Source: Nonomuraea spiralis | GTDB lineage: Bacteria; Actinomycetota; Actinomycetes; Streptosporangiales; Streptosporangiaceae | Length of the DNA: 64,000 nt | NCBI RefSeq assembly: GCF_014648435.1 | Contig: NZ_BMRC01000001.1 | Location: 630,481 to 694,480, forward strand | Direction of reading: 5' to 3' | Shown: piece by piece, positions 18,206 to 25,531 of the stretch | Layout of the letters: each line of letters begins with the position of its first letter | How positions within the stretch are numbered: position 1 is the first letter of the stretch | The notes under the pieces: model-generated | Seen by the model: only the letters and a program-made list of their open reading frames with translations | Databases searched by the model: none | Told to the model about the DNA's origin: nothing | Translations under genes and position numbers: made by a program

Positions 18206-19846
18206 ATGCGGAACCTCCTCATGGCGCTGGTGCTCGGGAGCACCAGCCTGCTGCCCACCCAGGCCGACTCGGTGGACCTTCAGTTACTGGCCTTCAACGA
18301 CTTCCACTCCGGCTTCCCGACCAGCTTCGCCATGACGCCGTCCGGGCCCGTCGAGGCGGGCGGCGCCGAGTACCTGGCCGCCCACATGGACCGGCTCCAG
18401 CGCGACAACCCCGACGGCACGCTGCGGCTCGCCGCCGGCGACAACTTCTCCTCCAGCACGATGAACGCCACCGCCCTGCACGACGAACCGGGCGTCCAGG
18501 CGCTCAACATGATGCGCCTGGACGCCTCCAGCGTCGGCAACCACGAGTTCGACGAGGGCATCGACGAGTTCCGCCGGATGGAGAACGGCGGCTGCCACCC
18601 GATCGACGGCTGCGCGCTGCCGAACTTCAAGGGCGCCGAGTTCCCGTACCTGGGCGCCAACATCGTCGACACCACCACCGGCAAACCCGCGCTGACGCCG
18701 TACATCGTCAAGGAGGTCAAGGGTGTCAAGGTCGGCATCATCGGCGTCGACTTCAAGAACGCGCTGAACGAGGCCCCCGGCCCCACCAAGCCGCTGGAGG
18801 GCCGCGACGAGGCCGAGGCGGTCAACAAGTACACGGCCGAGCTCAAGGCCAAGGGCGTGCGGACCATCGTGGTCCTGATCCACCAGGGTGGCGGACAGGC
18901 CGGCGGCGGCCTGCCCAACGAGTGCAACAACCTGACCGGGCCGATCAAGGACATCGTGCAGAAGTTCGACCCCGAGGTCGACGCGGTGATCTCCGGGCAC
19001 ACGCACAACCCGTACAACTGCGTCATCAACGGCATCCCGGTCACCCAGACCTCGGCGCACACGCGCGAGGTCACCAAGATCGTGCTGACCGTCGACCGGG
19101 CGACCGGCAACCCGACCTCGTCCAAGGCCGAGAACATCACGGTCACCCACGACATCAAGCCGGACGCCCGGATCGCGGCCCTGCGCCGCAAGACCGACGA
19201 GCAGGCGCAGAAGCTGCTCGACCGGCCCGTCGGCCTGCTCAGCCGCGACCTCACCGCACAGCGCAACACCGTCGGCGAGTCCACCATCGCCTACGCCCTG
19301 GCCGACGGCCGGCTGTTCGCCACCTCAGCCCCCGAGAACGGCGGCGCCCAGATCGCGATCCAGCCGCCCTACGGCGGCGGCATCGGCGGCGACCTGATCG
19401 TCAACCCCACGGGCAACGAGATGTCGAACCTGGTGACGCACGGCAAGGCGCTGCGCGTGGTGCCGTTCAGCAACATGCTCGTCACCATGACGCTCACCGG
19501 CGCCCAGCTCGAACGGCTGCTGGAGCAGCAGTGGTGCGGCCAGTCCGTCGCCCGCGTGCTCGGCGTCTCGCAGGGGCTCACCTACACCTACGACAACGCC
19601 AAGCCCGCTTGCGACAAGATCGACCCGGCGACCGTCAAGCTCAACGGGACCGTCGTCGACCCGGCCGCGAAGTACCGCCTGACCGCCAACTCCTTCATCG
19701 CGAGCGGCGGCGACGGCTTCTCGGTGCTGACCGAGGGCACCGAGCGGGTCGAGAAGGTGCGCGACATCGAGGCCTTCGAGTCCTACATCCGGGCCAAGAG
19801 CCCGCTGCCGGTCCCCGCCCTGGGCCGGGTCACCCGCGTGAACTAG
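18206..19846 (+). CDS. Secreted 5'-nucleotidase/metallophosphoesterase
   Basis: A 546-residue exported enzyme. Residues 1-20 are a short signal peptide (MRNLLMALVLGSTSLLPTQA). The metallophosphatase domain has the dinuclear metal motifs FNDFHSG (usually NDxHG), AAGDN, GNHEFDEG and GHTHNPYN; a C-terminal 5'-nucleotidase domain follows with IAYALADGRL, GGIGGDLIVNP and SGGDGFSV. It would hydrolyse nucleotides outside the cell to scavenge phosphate and nucleosides. No clear Shine-Dalgarno precedes the ATG at 18206. It is divergent from the RpiR operon and ends with a strong hairpin. Confidence 0.88.
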   Translation: MRNLLMALVLGSTSLLPTQADSVDLQLLAFNDFHSGFPTSFAMTPSGPVEAGGAEYLAAHMDRLQRDNPDGTLRLAAGDNFSSSTMNATALHDEPGVQALNMMRLDASSVGNHEFDEGIDEFRRMENGGCHPIDGCALPNFKGAEFPYLGANIVDTTTGKPALTPYIVKEVKGVKVGIIGVDFKNALNEAPGPTKPLEGRDEAEAVNKYTAELKAKGVRTIVVLIHQGGGQAGGGLPNECNNLTGPIKDIVQKFDPEVDAVISGHTHNPYNCVINGIPVTQTSAHTREVTKIVLTVDRATGNPTSSKAENITVTHDIKPDARIAALRRKTDEQAQKLLDRPVGLLSRDLTAQRNTVGESTIAYALADGRLFATSAPENGGAQIAIQPPYGGGIGGDLIVNPTGNEMSNLVTHGKALRVVPFSNMLVTMTLTGAQLERLLEQQWCGQSVARVLGVSQGLTYTYDNAKPACDKIDPATVKLNGTVVDPAAKYRLTANSFIASGGDGFSVLTEGTERVEKVRDIEAFESYIRAKSPLPVPALGRVTRVN

Positions 19847-19853
19847 CCGCTCC

Positions 19854-19880
19854 CCGGGCCCGCCCGCCGGGCGGGCCCGG
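19854..19880 (+). terminator. Terminator after the 5'-nucleotidase gene
   Basis: Two 13-bp arms that are exact reverse complements around a single base, 8 nt past the stop codon. It has no T-tract. It is followed by three near-copies of a 10-bp unit beginning TGGAACG (19881-19912). Confidence 0.75.
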
Positions 19881-19963
19881 ATGGAACGGGATGGAACGGT
19901 CTGGAACGCCCATGGTCTGAGGCGCCGTCGTCCGATGGCGGCGCCCGACCATGAGGAGGTCAG

Positions 19964-21157
19964 ATGCAGCTCTCCACCCCGAGGAGGCTCGGCAGACGAT
20001 TAGGCGCCCTGCTGGCGGCCGTCGCGGCGGTCGCCGCCCTGTCGGCACCCGTACCGGCCCAGGCGGCGGCCCCGCCCGCCACGCACGCCATCGCCTGGGG
20101 GAAGGGCGGTTTCGGGCAGCTCGGCGACGGCGGGTACGCCGACCAGCAGCTCCCCGTCAAGGTACGCGCCGAGGAGCAGGGCTTCACCGAGGTCGCCGGC
20201 AGCCTCACCCACTCGCTGGCCATCGCCGCCGACGGCTCGGTCTGGGCCTGGGGGCAGAACAACAACGGCCAGCTCGGCGACGGCGGCCACACCGACAGCG
20301 ACGTCCCGGTCAAGGTGCAGGGGCTGAGCGGCATCGTCGAGGTCGCCGCGGGATGGGGGTTCAGCCTGGCCCGTACCGGCGACGGCCACGTCTGGGCCTG
20401 GGGGACCAACTACGCCGGGCAGCTCGGCCTCGGCTCGTTCGGCGGCTCGTACGCCACCCCGCAGCAGGTCGGCGAGCTGCGTGGCATCACCCACATCGAG
20501 GCCGGCTGGTTCCACAGCATGGCGTTGCGCGACAACTTCACCGTGCTGGTCTGGGGGGACAACTCGCGCGGCCAGCTCGGCGACGGCACCGGCGTGGCCA
20601 AGGCCGCTCCTACCGTGCTGCCCGGCCTTGGCGGGGAGAGCGGGCCGGTCTACGACATCGCCGCCGGCTTCTACCACTCGCTGGCCGTACGCGCCGACGG
20701 CACGCTGCTGGCCTGGGGGGCCAACAACTCGGGCCAGCTCGGCAACGGCACCACCTCCGTCACCGCGGCCTACAGCCCGGTGCACGTCGTCGGCCGGTAC
20801 GGCCAGGTGCGGGCGGTGGCGGCCGGATGTCGGCACAGCTACCTGGTCGACGGATCGGGCAACGTGTGGGGCTGGGGCGACAACACCGAGGCCCAGGTGG
20901 CCTTCACCGGAACCGTCGTCAAGCAGCCGCAGCTCGTCCCGGGCCTGTCGGACGTCAAGGACGTGGCCGCGGGCTGCGCCTTCGGCCTGGCCCTGACCGG
21001 CGGCGGCGAGGCGTACGGCTGGGGTCAGTACAACTCCGGCCAGACGGGGACCGGTGTCCCGGTGCCGATGCCGCCGTTCAAGAACGCCTGGGGGGCGGGG
21101 CTCACGTTCATCGCCGCGGGCGGCGACCACGGGCTGGCCGTACGCAAGGTGAGCTGA
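19964..21157 (+). CDS. Secreted RCC1-repeat beta-propeller protein
   Basis: A 397-residue exported protein. The signal peptide ends near AQA-AA (residue about 36). The rest consists of about seven RCC1 repeats, each with the signature WGxNxxGQLGDG and H-S-L/M-A (for example WAWGQNNNGQLGDGG, LAWGANNSGQLGNGT), which fold into a seven-bladed propeller. Family members bind proteins; no enzyme activity is evident. GGAGG lies 7 nt before the ATG. The partner outside the cell is unknown. Confidence 0.88.
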   Translation: MQLSTPRRLGRRLGALLAAVAAVAALSAPVPAQAAAPPATHAIAWGKGGFGQLGDGGYADQQLPVKVRAEEQGFTEVAGSLTHSLAIAADGSVWAWGQNNNGQLGDGGHTDSDVPVKVQGLSGIVEVAAGWGFSLARTGDGHVWAWGTNYAGQLGLGSFGGSYATPQQVGELRGITHIEAGWFHSMALRDNFTVLVWGDNSRGQLGDGTGVAKAAPTVLPGLGGESGPVYDIAAGFYHSLAVRADGTLLAWGANNSGQLGNGTTSVTAAYSPVHVVGRYGQVRAVAAGCRHSYLVDGSGNVWGWGDNTEAQVAFTGTVVKQPQLVPGLSDVKDVAAGCAFGLALTGGGEAYGWGQYNSGQTGTGVPVPMPPFKNAWGAGLTFIAAGGDHGLAVRKVS

Positions 21158-21188
21158 CCACGGGCTGGTTGTGCGCGAGGTGAGCTGA
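21127..21188 (+). repeat. Imperfect 31-bp tandem duplication at the RCC1 gene's 3' end
   Basis: Bases 21127-21157 (the last codons and stop of the RCC1 gene) are repeated at 21158-21188 with four differences (27 of 31 identical). Because 31 is not a multiple of three, the second copy is in another frame and is untranslated. Confidence 0.75.
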
Positions 21189-21213
21189 CGCCGCGCGATT
21201 CACCGCTCATCTG

Positions 21214-22245
21214 GTGACAATGGAGGGCCCGCCCGGTGACCCGGTCCTGGCGACGCCGGTGGTCCTCGTGGCGCTCGCGCTCCAGCTCCGCCACAGCCTG
21301 GCCGCCTCCCGGGGCGCGCGTCCGGCGGGCTGGCCCTGGACCCTGACGGCCCTCATACTGCTGGCGAACGTCCCCCTGTGGTGGCTCGGCTCCCAGTGGG
21401 AGGCCGTGGCGGTCTTCTCCCTGGCCTCGATCGTCATGCTGCTGCGCGGCCCGGTACGCACGGTCGCGGCGTGCGCCCAGATCCTGCACGTCCCGGTGAT
21501 GGAGGTGACCAAGGTGTGGCACGCCCATACGATCCCGCAGGCCCTCCTCTCGGGCGTCTATCCCCTGCTCGGCCTCATGGTGTTCGGCGGGGCCCTGGTC
21601 GCCGGGGCCCGGCTGGTGCTGCTGCTCGACGAGCTGGAGGCCACCCGGGCCGAGCTGGCCGCCGCCGCGGTCGGCGAGGAGCGGATCCGGGTCTCGCGCG
21701 ACCTGCACGACCTGCTCGGCCAGAGCCTGTCGGCGATCTCCCTCAAGGGTGACCTGGCCCTGCGGCTGCTGGCCAGGGACGCCGGCGCGGCCCGTGCCGA
21801 GATCGAGAGCCTGACCGGCGTGGCCCGCGACGCCCTGAGGGACGTACGCGCGATCACCCGCGACGAGCTGGCGGTGTCGCTGCGTACCGAGATCGACGGC
21901 GCGGCGGCCCTGCTCGGCGCGGCCGGGGTCGACACCCGGCTCGACGTGGCCGCCCTGCCGTCGTTGTCCGGGCCCGCACACGACGCGCTGGCCTGGGCGA
22001 TCCGCGAGGGCGCCACCAACCTGCTGCGCCACAGCGAGGCCAGGACCTGCGCCATCACCGTGGCCCGCGACCGCGGCACGGTACGGTTGGAGATCGTCAA
22101 CGACGGCGTGCGCGGCGTCGCGGGCCCGGGGACGGGGCTCGCCGGGGTGGCCGAACGCGCCCGCGCGGCGTCCGGTTCGTCGGCCGCCGCCGTCCACGAC
22201 GGTCGTTTCCGGTTGTCGGTCGAGGTTCCCGAGGAAGGCACGTGA
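21214..22245 (+). CDS. Sensor histidine kinase (DesK-like)
   Basis: A 343-residue kinase. Four predicted membrane segments (about 11-30, 43-62, 65-92, 108-137) form the sensor, followed by a coiled coil and the phosphoacceptor motif EERIRVSRDLHDLLGQS (His165). The HATPase domain has AIREGATNLLRHS and a G box GTGLAGVAERA. It is paired with the LuxR-type regulator that follows. Its stop overlaps the GTG of a 13-residue ORF created by a tandem duplication. The start is GTG at 21214, or ATG two codons later. The signal sensed is unknown; no desaturase gene is nearby. Confidence 0.88.
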   Translation: MTMEGPPGDPVLATPVVLVALALQLRHSLAASRGARPAGWPWTLTALILLANVPLWWLGSQWEAVAVFSLASIVMLLRGPVRTVAACAQILHVPVMEVTKVWHAHTIPQALLSGVYPLLGLMVFGGALVAGARLVLLLDELEATRAELAAAAVGEERIRVSRDLHDLLGQSLSAISLKGDLALRLLARDAGAARAEIESLTGVARDALRDVRAITRDELAVSLRTEIDGAAALLGAAGVDTRLDVAALPSLSGPAHDALAWAIREGATNLLRHSEARTCAITVARDRGTVRLEIVNDGVRGVAGPGTGLAGVAERARAASGSSAAAVHDGRFRLSVEVPEEGT

Positions 22246-22294
22246 TCCGCGTACTGGTCGAGGTTCCCGAGGAAGGCACGTGATCCGCGTACTG
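22218..22294 (+). repeat. 38-bp tandem duplication across the kinase/regulator junction
   Basis: Bases 22218-22256 match 22256-22294 exactly at an offset of 38 bp. Each copy contains the end of the kinase gene and the first codons of the regulator gene, including the GTGA stop/start overlap. Confidence 0.95.
22242..22283 (+). CDS. 13-residue coupling ORF made by the duplication
   Basis: GTG at 22242 overlaps the kinase stop (GTGA) and opens a frame MIRVLVEVPEEGT that ends at TGA 22281-22283, which itself overlaps the GTG of the response regulator. The peptide is the first five residues of the regulator joined to the last eight of the kinase. It has no expected function of its own, but it would carry ribosomes from the kinase stop to the regulator start. 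Translation is inferred. Confidence 0.45.
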   Translation: MIRVLVEVPEEGT

Positions 22295-22885
22295 ATCGCC
22301 GAGGACATGCACATGATCCGCTCGGCCCTGGTCGCCCTGCTGTCGCTGGAGGACGACATGGAGGTCGTCGCCGAGATCGAGCGCGGCGACGAGGTGCTGC
22401 CCACCGCCCTGCGGGTACGCCCGGACGTCGCGGTGCTCGACATCGACCTGCCCGGCCTGGACGGCCTGTCGGCGGCCGAGCAACTGTCGCAACGGCTGCC
22501 CGCCTGCCGCACGCTCGTGCTGACCGGCCTCAGCCAGCCGGGCAACCTGCTGCGCGCGCTGAAGGCGCACGCGAGGGGCTTCATCGTCAAGGACGCCCCC
22601 GCCCAGACGCTGACCGACGGCATCCGGCGCATCGCCCGCGGCGAGCGGGTGATCGACCCCGAGCTGGTCGCCGCCGCGCTGGAGACCGGCAGCAGCCCGC
22701 TCACCACCCGCGAGACCGAGGTGCTGCGCGCCGCCGCGTCCGGCATCCGCACCGCGCAGATCGCCACCCAGCTCTCGTTGTCGCAGGCCACCGTCCGCAA
22801 CTACCTGTCGAACGCGATCAGCAAGGTCGGCGGGCGCAACCGTATCGACGCGATCCGCATCTGCCGCGACGCCGGCTGGCTCTGA
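22280..22885 (+). CDS. NarL/FixJ-family response regulator (DesR-like)
   Basis: A 201-residue response regulator. The receiver domain has the acidic pair EDM near the N-terminus, the phosphorylated Asp54 in VLDIDLPGLDG and the conserved Lys in FIVKDAP. The C-terminal LuxR helix-turn-helix is LTTRETEVLRAAASGIRTAQIATQLSLSQATVRNYLSNAISKVGGRNR. It would be phosphorylated by the kinase upstream and act on unknown promoters. It starts with GTG at 22280. Confidence 0.92.
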   Translation: MIRVLIAEDMHMIRSALVALLSLEDDMEVVAEIERGDEVLPTALRVRPDVAVLDIDLPGLDGLSAAEQLSQRLPACRTLVLTGLSQPGNLLRALKAHARGFIVKDAPAQTLTDGIRRIARGERVIDPELVAAALETGSSPLTTRETEVLRAAASGIRTAQIATQLSLSQATVRNYLSNAISKVGGRNRIDAIRICRDAGWL

Positions 22886-22905
22886 GCCGCCGAGGACGCC
22901 GCGAG

Positions 22906-22920
22906 GCCCGACGGCCGGGC
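22906..22920. terminator. Small hairpin between convergent genes
   Basis: GCCCG-ACGGC-CGGGC, 5-bp stem, in the 35-bp gap between the response regulator and the monooxygenase stop codons. It is weak but correctly placed for a two-way terminator. Confidence 0.35.
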
Positions 22921-24024
22921 TCAGCCCGCGTAGTCCTTGAGCGCGACCGTGTCGTCGGCCTCGTCGGGCAGGGGCTCGTCCGGCGCGCCGAAGAACCAGC
23001 GGGCCGCGGCCCGGCCGTGCCGCTGGTTGCGCTCGACGTAGTCGCGCATGCGGTGCTCGTAGGCGGCCAGGCCCGTGACGTGGTCGGGGGCCTCGGCCAG
23101 CTCGCCGGCCAGCACGTACGCGCCGATCAGGGCTTGTGAGGTGCCGCGGCCGGAGGTCGGCGCCGCGCAGTAGGCGGCGTCGCCCAGCAGCGTGACCCGG
23201 CCGTTCGTCCAGGTGTCCATCACCACCTGGCCCGAGGAGTCGAAGAAGAACTCCTCCGCCTCCCGCATGGCCGCCAGCAGCCGGGGCACCTCCCAGCCCA
23301 CGCCCGCGTAGTGCTCGGCCACCAGGCGCTCCTGCTGGGCGCGGTCGCGCCGGTCGTAGACCAGGTCGTCGGCGGCGAAGGACAGGCCGACCCGCAGCTC
23401 GCTGTTGCCGGCGGCGGTGAAGGCGAGGGCGCTGCGGCCGGGCGGGTTGTGCATCAGGCCGGCGTCCCGTAGGTCCAGGATGTTGCCGGTGGTGAACAGC
23501 GCGCCGTAGATGCCGAGGTTGCGCACGTAGCGCGACTCGGGGCCGAAGGCGAGCGCGCGCACCTTGGAGTGCAGCCCGTCGGCGCCGACGACCAGGTCGA
23601 ACGTACGCGGCGCGGCCTTCTCGAACCGCACCCGCACCTCCGTCGCGTCCTGGTCGAGCGCGGTGACGGTGTCGTCGAACAGGTACTCGGCGGTGTCGCG
23701 GGTGGCCTCGTACAGCACGCTCGTGACGTCGGACTTGAGCACCTCCAGCTCGCCGGAGATCGCGCTGGCGGGCAGCACGGCGATCGTGCCGCCGGTCTCG
23801 TCGACCATCGTCATGGAGGTCATCGTGGTCTCGTGCCGCCGCATCTCCGCCAGCAGGCCCATGCGCTCCAGCACGTCCAGGGCCGAGCCGCGGAAGTCGA
23901 TGGCCGCGCCGCCGCCGCGCGGGGCCGGGGCGCGCTCGACGACGGTGACCTGGTGGCCGTGACGGTGCAGCCAGTAGGCCAGGGCGGGGCCGGCGACGCT
24001 GCCGCCGGAGATCAGGATTCGCAT
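22921..24024 (-). CDS. FAD-dependent monooxygenase
   Basis: A 367-residue class A flavoprotein monooxygenase. The N-terminal FAD-binding motif is ISGGSVAGPALAYWLHRHG (residues 5-23), the DG motif is VVGADGLHSKVR, and the second FAD motif is VTLLGDAAYCAAPTSGRGTSQAL. Members of this group hydroxylate aromatic compounds or inactivate antibiotics such as tetracyclines or rifamycins. The substrate cannot be told from sequence. AGAGGA lies 8 nt before the ATG at 24024. It is divergent from a TetR gene, which is probably its repressor. Confidence 0.87.
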   Translation of the reverse strand: MRILISGGSVAGPALAYWLHRHGHQVTVVERAPAPRGGGAAIDFRGSALDVLERMGLLAEMRRHETTMTSMTMVDETGGTIAVLPASAISGELEVLKSDVTSVLYEATRDTAEYLFDDTVTALDQDATEVRVRFEKAAPRTFDLVVGADGLHSKVRALAFGPESRYVRNLGIYGALFTTGNILDLRDAGLMHNPPGRSALAFTAAGNSELRVGLSFAADDLVYDRRDRAQQERLVAEHYAGVGWEVPRLLAAMREAEEFFFDSSGQVVMDTWTNGRVTLLGDAAYCAAPTSGRGTSQALIGAYVLAGELAEAPDHVTGLAAYEHRMRDYVERNQRHGRAAARWFFGAPDEPLPDEADDTVALKDYAG

Positions 24025-24095
24025 TGGAATGTCCTCTTTCGTCGGTGAACGCTCCACACCGTACGCAGAGTTGGGCAAATGCGCAAGACGCTTGT

Positions 24096-24123
24096 CTAGG
24101 GCGTACGTGCTAGGCTGCGGGCC
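24096..24123 (+). promoter_or_regulatory. Promoter and probable TetR operator before 24124
   Basis: CTAG-GG-CGTACG-TG-CTAG at 24096-24113 is an 18-bp near-palindrome. It overlaps TAGGCT at 24111-24116, a typical actinomycete -10, which is followed by 7 nt and the ATG at 24124. Confidence 0.55.
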
Positions 24124-24711
24124 ATGGGAAATCGGGAAGACCTGCTGGCCGGGGCGCGGCGTTGCCTGGAGGAGAAGGGCTGGGGGCGCACCACCGTCCG
24201 CGACATCGCCACGGCCTCCGGCGTGAGCATGGCCGCCATCGGCTACCACTTCGGCTCGCGCGAGGCGCTGCTCAACGCGGCCCTGATCGAGGCCATGGAC
24301 GAGTGGGGCCACCAGGTCGGCGGCGCGCTGTCCGCCCTGGACGACGCCGGCCAACAACCCGCCGACCGTTTCGCGGCGATGTGGGCGCAACTGATCGCCT
24401 CCATCAACGAGCACCGCACACTGTGGCTGGCCAACCTGGAGGCCCTGGTCCAGGCAGAGCACTCGCCGGAGCTGCGCGAGCAACTCGTGGCCGGTCAGCG
24501 CGAGGGGCGGCGCGGCATGGCGGCGCAGCTCACCGGCGTACCGGAGGAGGAGATCACCGAGGGCGAGGTGCGCGCGGTCGGCTCGGTGAACCTCGCGCTG
24601 CTGCTGGGGGTGATGGCCCAATGGCTCAACGACCCGGAGGCCGCGCCCTCGGCCGCCGATGTGGTCGAGGGGCTGCGGGCCATCACCACCGGGTTCGGGC
24701 TGGTCAGGTGA
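24124..24711 (+). CDS. TetR-family transcriptional regulator
   Basis: A 195-residue TetR regulator. The helix-turn-helix is TTVRDIATASGVSMAAIGYHFGSREALLNAALIEA (about residues 24-58), and the remainder is a helical ligand domain. The transcript is probably leaderless, since the -10 lies 7 nt before the ATG. It is divergent from the flavin monooxygenase across 99 bp that contain an 18-bp near-palindrome, so repression of both genes and release by the enzyme's substrate is a reasonable model. Confidence 0.88.
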   Translation: MGNREDLLAGARRCLEEKGWGRTTVRDIATASGVSMAAIGYHFGSREALLNAALIEAMDEWGHQVGGALSALDDAGQQPADRFAAMWAQLIASINEHRTLWLANLEALVQAEHSPELREQLVAGQREGRRGMAAQLTGVPEEEITEGEVRAVGSVNLALLLGVMAQWLNDPEAAPSAADVVEGLRAITTGFGLVR

Positions 24712-24723
24712 GGGCGGCGACGA

Positions 24724-25167
24724 TCACCCGGGCGGCCACACCACGGCGATGTCGTTGGCCCGGCCGTGGTCGCCGGTGCCGGTCTTGTGCGCCGGCTTCC
24801 AGCCCTTCGGCAGCCCGGCCCTGATGCGCGCCGTTCCGGTGGTCGTGCGTACGAGCCGGCCTTCGAGCAGCGCGCGCTTGGCCGGGTCCAGTACGTCGCC
24901 GAGCACGGGCGCCCGGTAGTCGGCGGCGATCGCGCGAGGGGTGGTGGTGTCGCGCATCAGCAGGTTGCCCGCGGTGCCGTCGCTGTAGCGGATGGCGGCG
25001 TCGCACAGCTCCCGTACGGTCATCCCCGTCGCCACGCGGTGCTGGGTGATCGGTGAGATGGAGCCGACGTCGGCCCGGGTGAAGGTGACGCGGTCGTCCA
25101 GGTGGGACAGCGGGTTGCGGTGCAGGACCGCCGCGGCGGCCAGCGCCTTGGACATTCGGTGCAACCT
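24724..25167 (-). pseudogene. Class A beta-lactamase remnant
   Basis: The reading frame from about 25167 to 24724 resembles a class A beta-lactamase but is broken in several ways. The active-site STFK is replaced by RMSK (KALAAAAVLHR follows correctly, so Ser70 is lost while Lys73 remains). SDN reads SDG. After NLLMRD the sequence jumps to TTTPRAIAADY, deleting the omega loop with Glu166. KTG (HKTGTGDHG) is intact, but the protein stops at VVWPPG, missing the last strand and helix. The signal peptide is absent. It lies between TetR and an efflux gene, so the locus may once have been a resistance island. It cannot encode an active enzyme. Confidence 0.8.
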
Positions 25168-25241
25168 GCTTCCCCCGACCGGCCGATCTTCCCGCCCCAC
25201 CCAAGGCCGACGCCCCCCGCCGAGGCCGGACGCGGCCCGAA

Positions 25242-25277
25242 TGGACGCGACCGATGATCGTTGACTAAGGTAGGCGC
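25242..25277 (+). promoter_or_regulatory. Promoter of the efflux gene leader
   Basis: TGGACG at 25242-25247, an 18-bp spacer, and TAAGGT at 25266-25271. Six bases later a GTG opens the leader ORF, so the leader peptide would be made from a leaderless mRNA. Confidence 0.55.
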
Positions 25278-25307
25278 GTGTCCAGTCCCGAGGCGTCAAG
25301 ACGCTAG
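25278..25307 (+). CDS. 9-residue leader peptide of the efflux gene
   Basis: GTG at 25278 opens MSSPEASRR and stops at TAG 25305-25307. The stop overlaps the start of a hairpin. Short leader ORFs ending in basic residues and followed by stem-loops are typical of ribosome-controlled antibiotic resistance genes, in which a stalled or slow ribosome changes the RNA fold and lets transcription or translation proceed. Expression is inferred from layout only. Confidence 0.5.
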   Translation: MSSPEASRR

Positions 25308-25326
25308 CCACCGGTCGTCGGTGGCT
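25306..25326 (+). promoter_or_regulatory. Attenuator hairpin after the leader peptide
   Basis: AGCCACCG, loop GTCGT, CGGTGGCT: an 8-bp perfect stem that begins inside the leader stop codon and is followed by TTCTCGT. A ribosome held on the last codons of the leader would cover its left arm. The 200 bases from here to the efflux start contain more GC-rich stems but no other ORF that I recognise. Confidence 0.55.
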
Positions 25327-25531
25327 TCTCGTGATGTCATGCGGCAGCGCCGTCCCTGAGACCGCGCGCCTTCCCGTCACCGGATCACCCTCGTTCGGAC
25401 TGGTTCCGCCCGTGAGTTCCGCCACCGTCGTGGCGTCGAACCCGGGTCCTTCCCTCACGCGGTAGCGCCGCGCGCCCTCCGGCGTGCCCGGCGCGTCGCG
25501 TTCCTTCGCGTTGCGTCTTGGAGTCTCGCTC

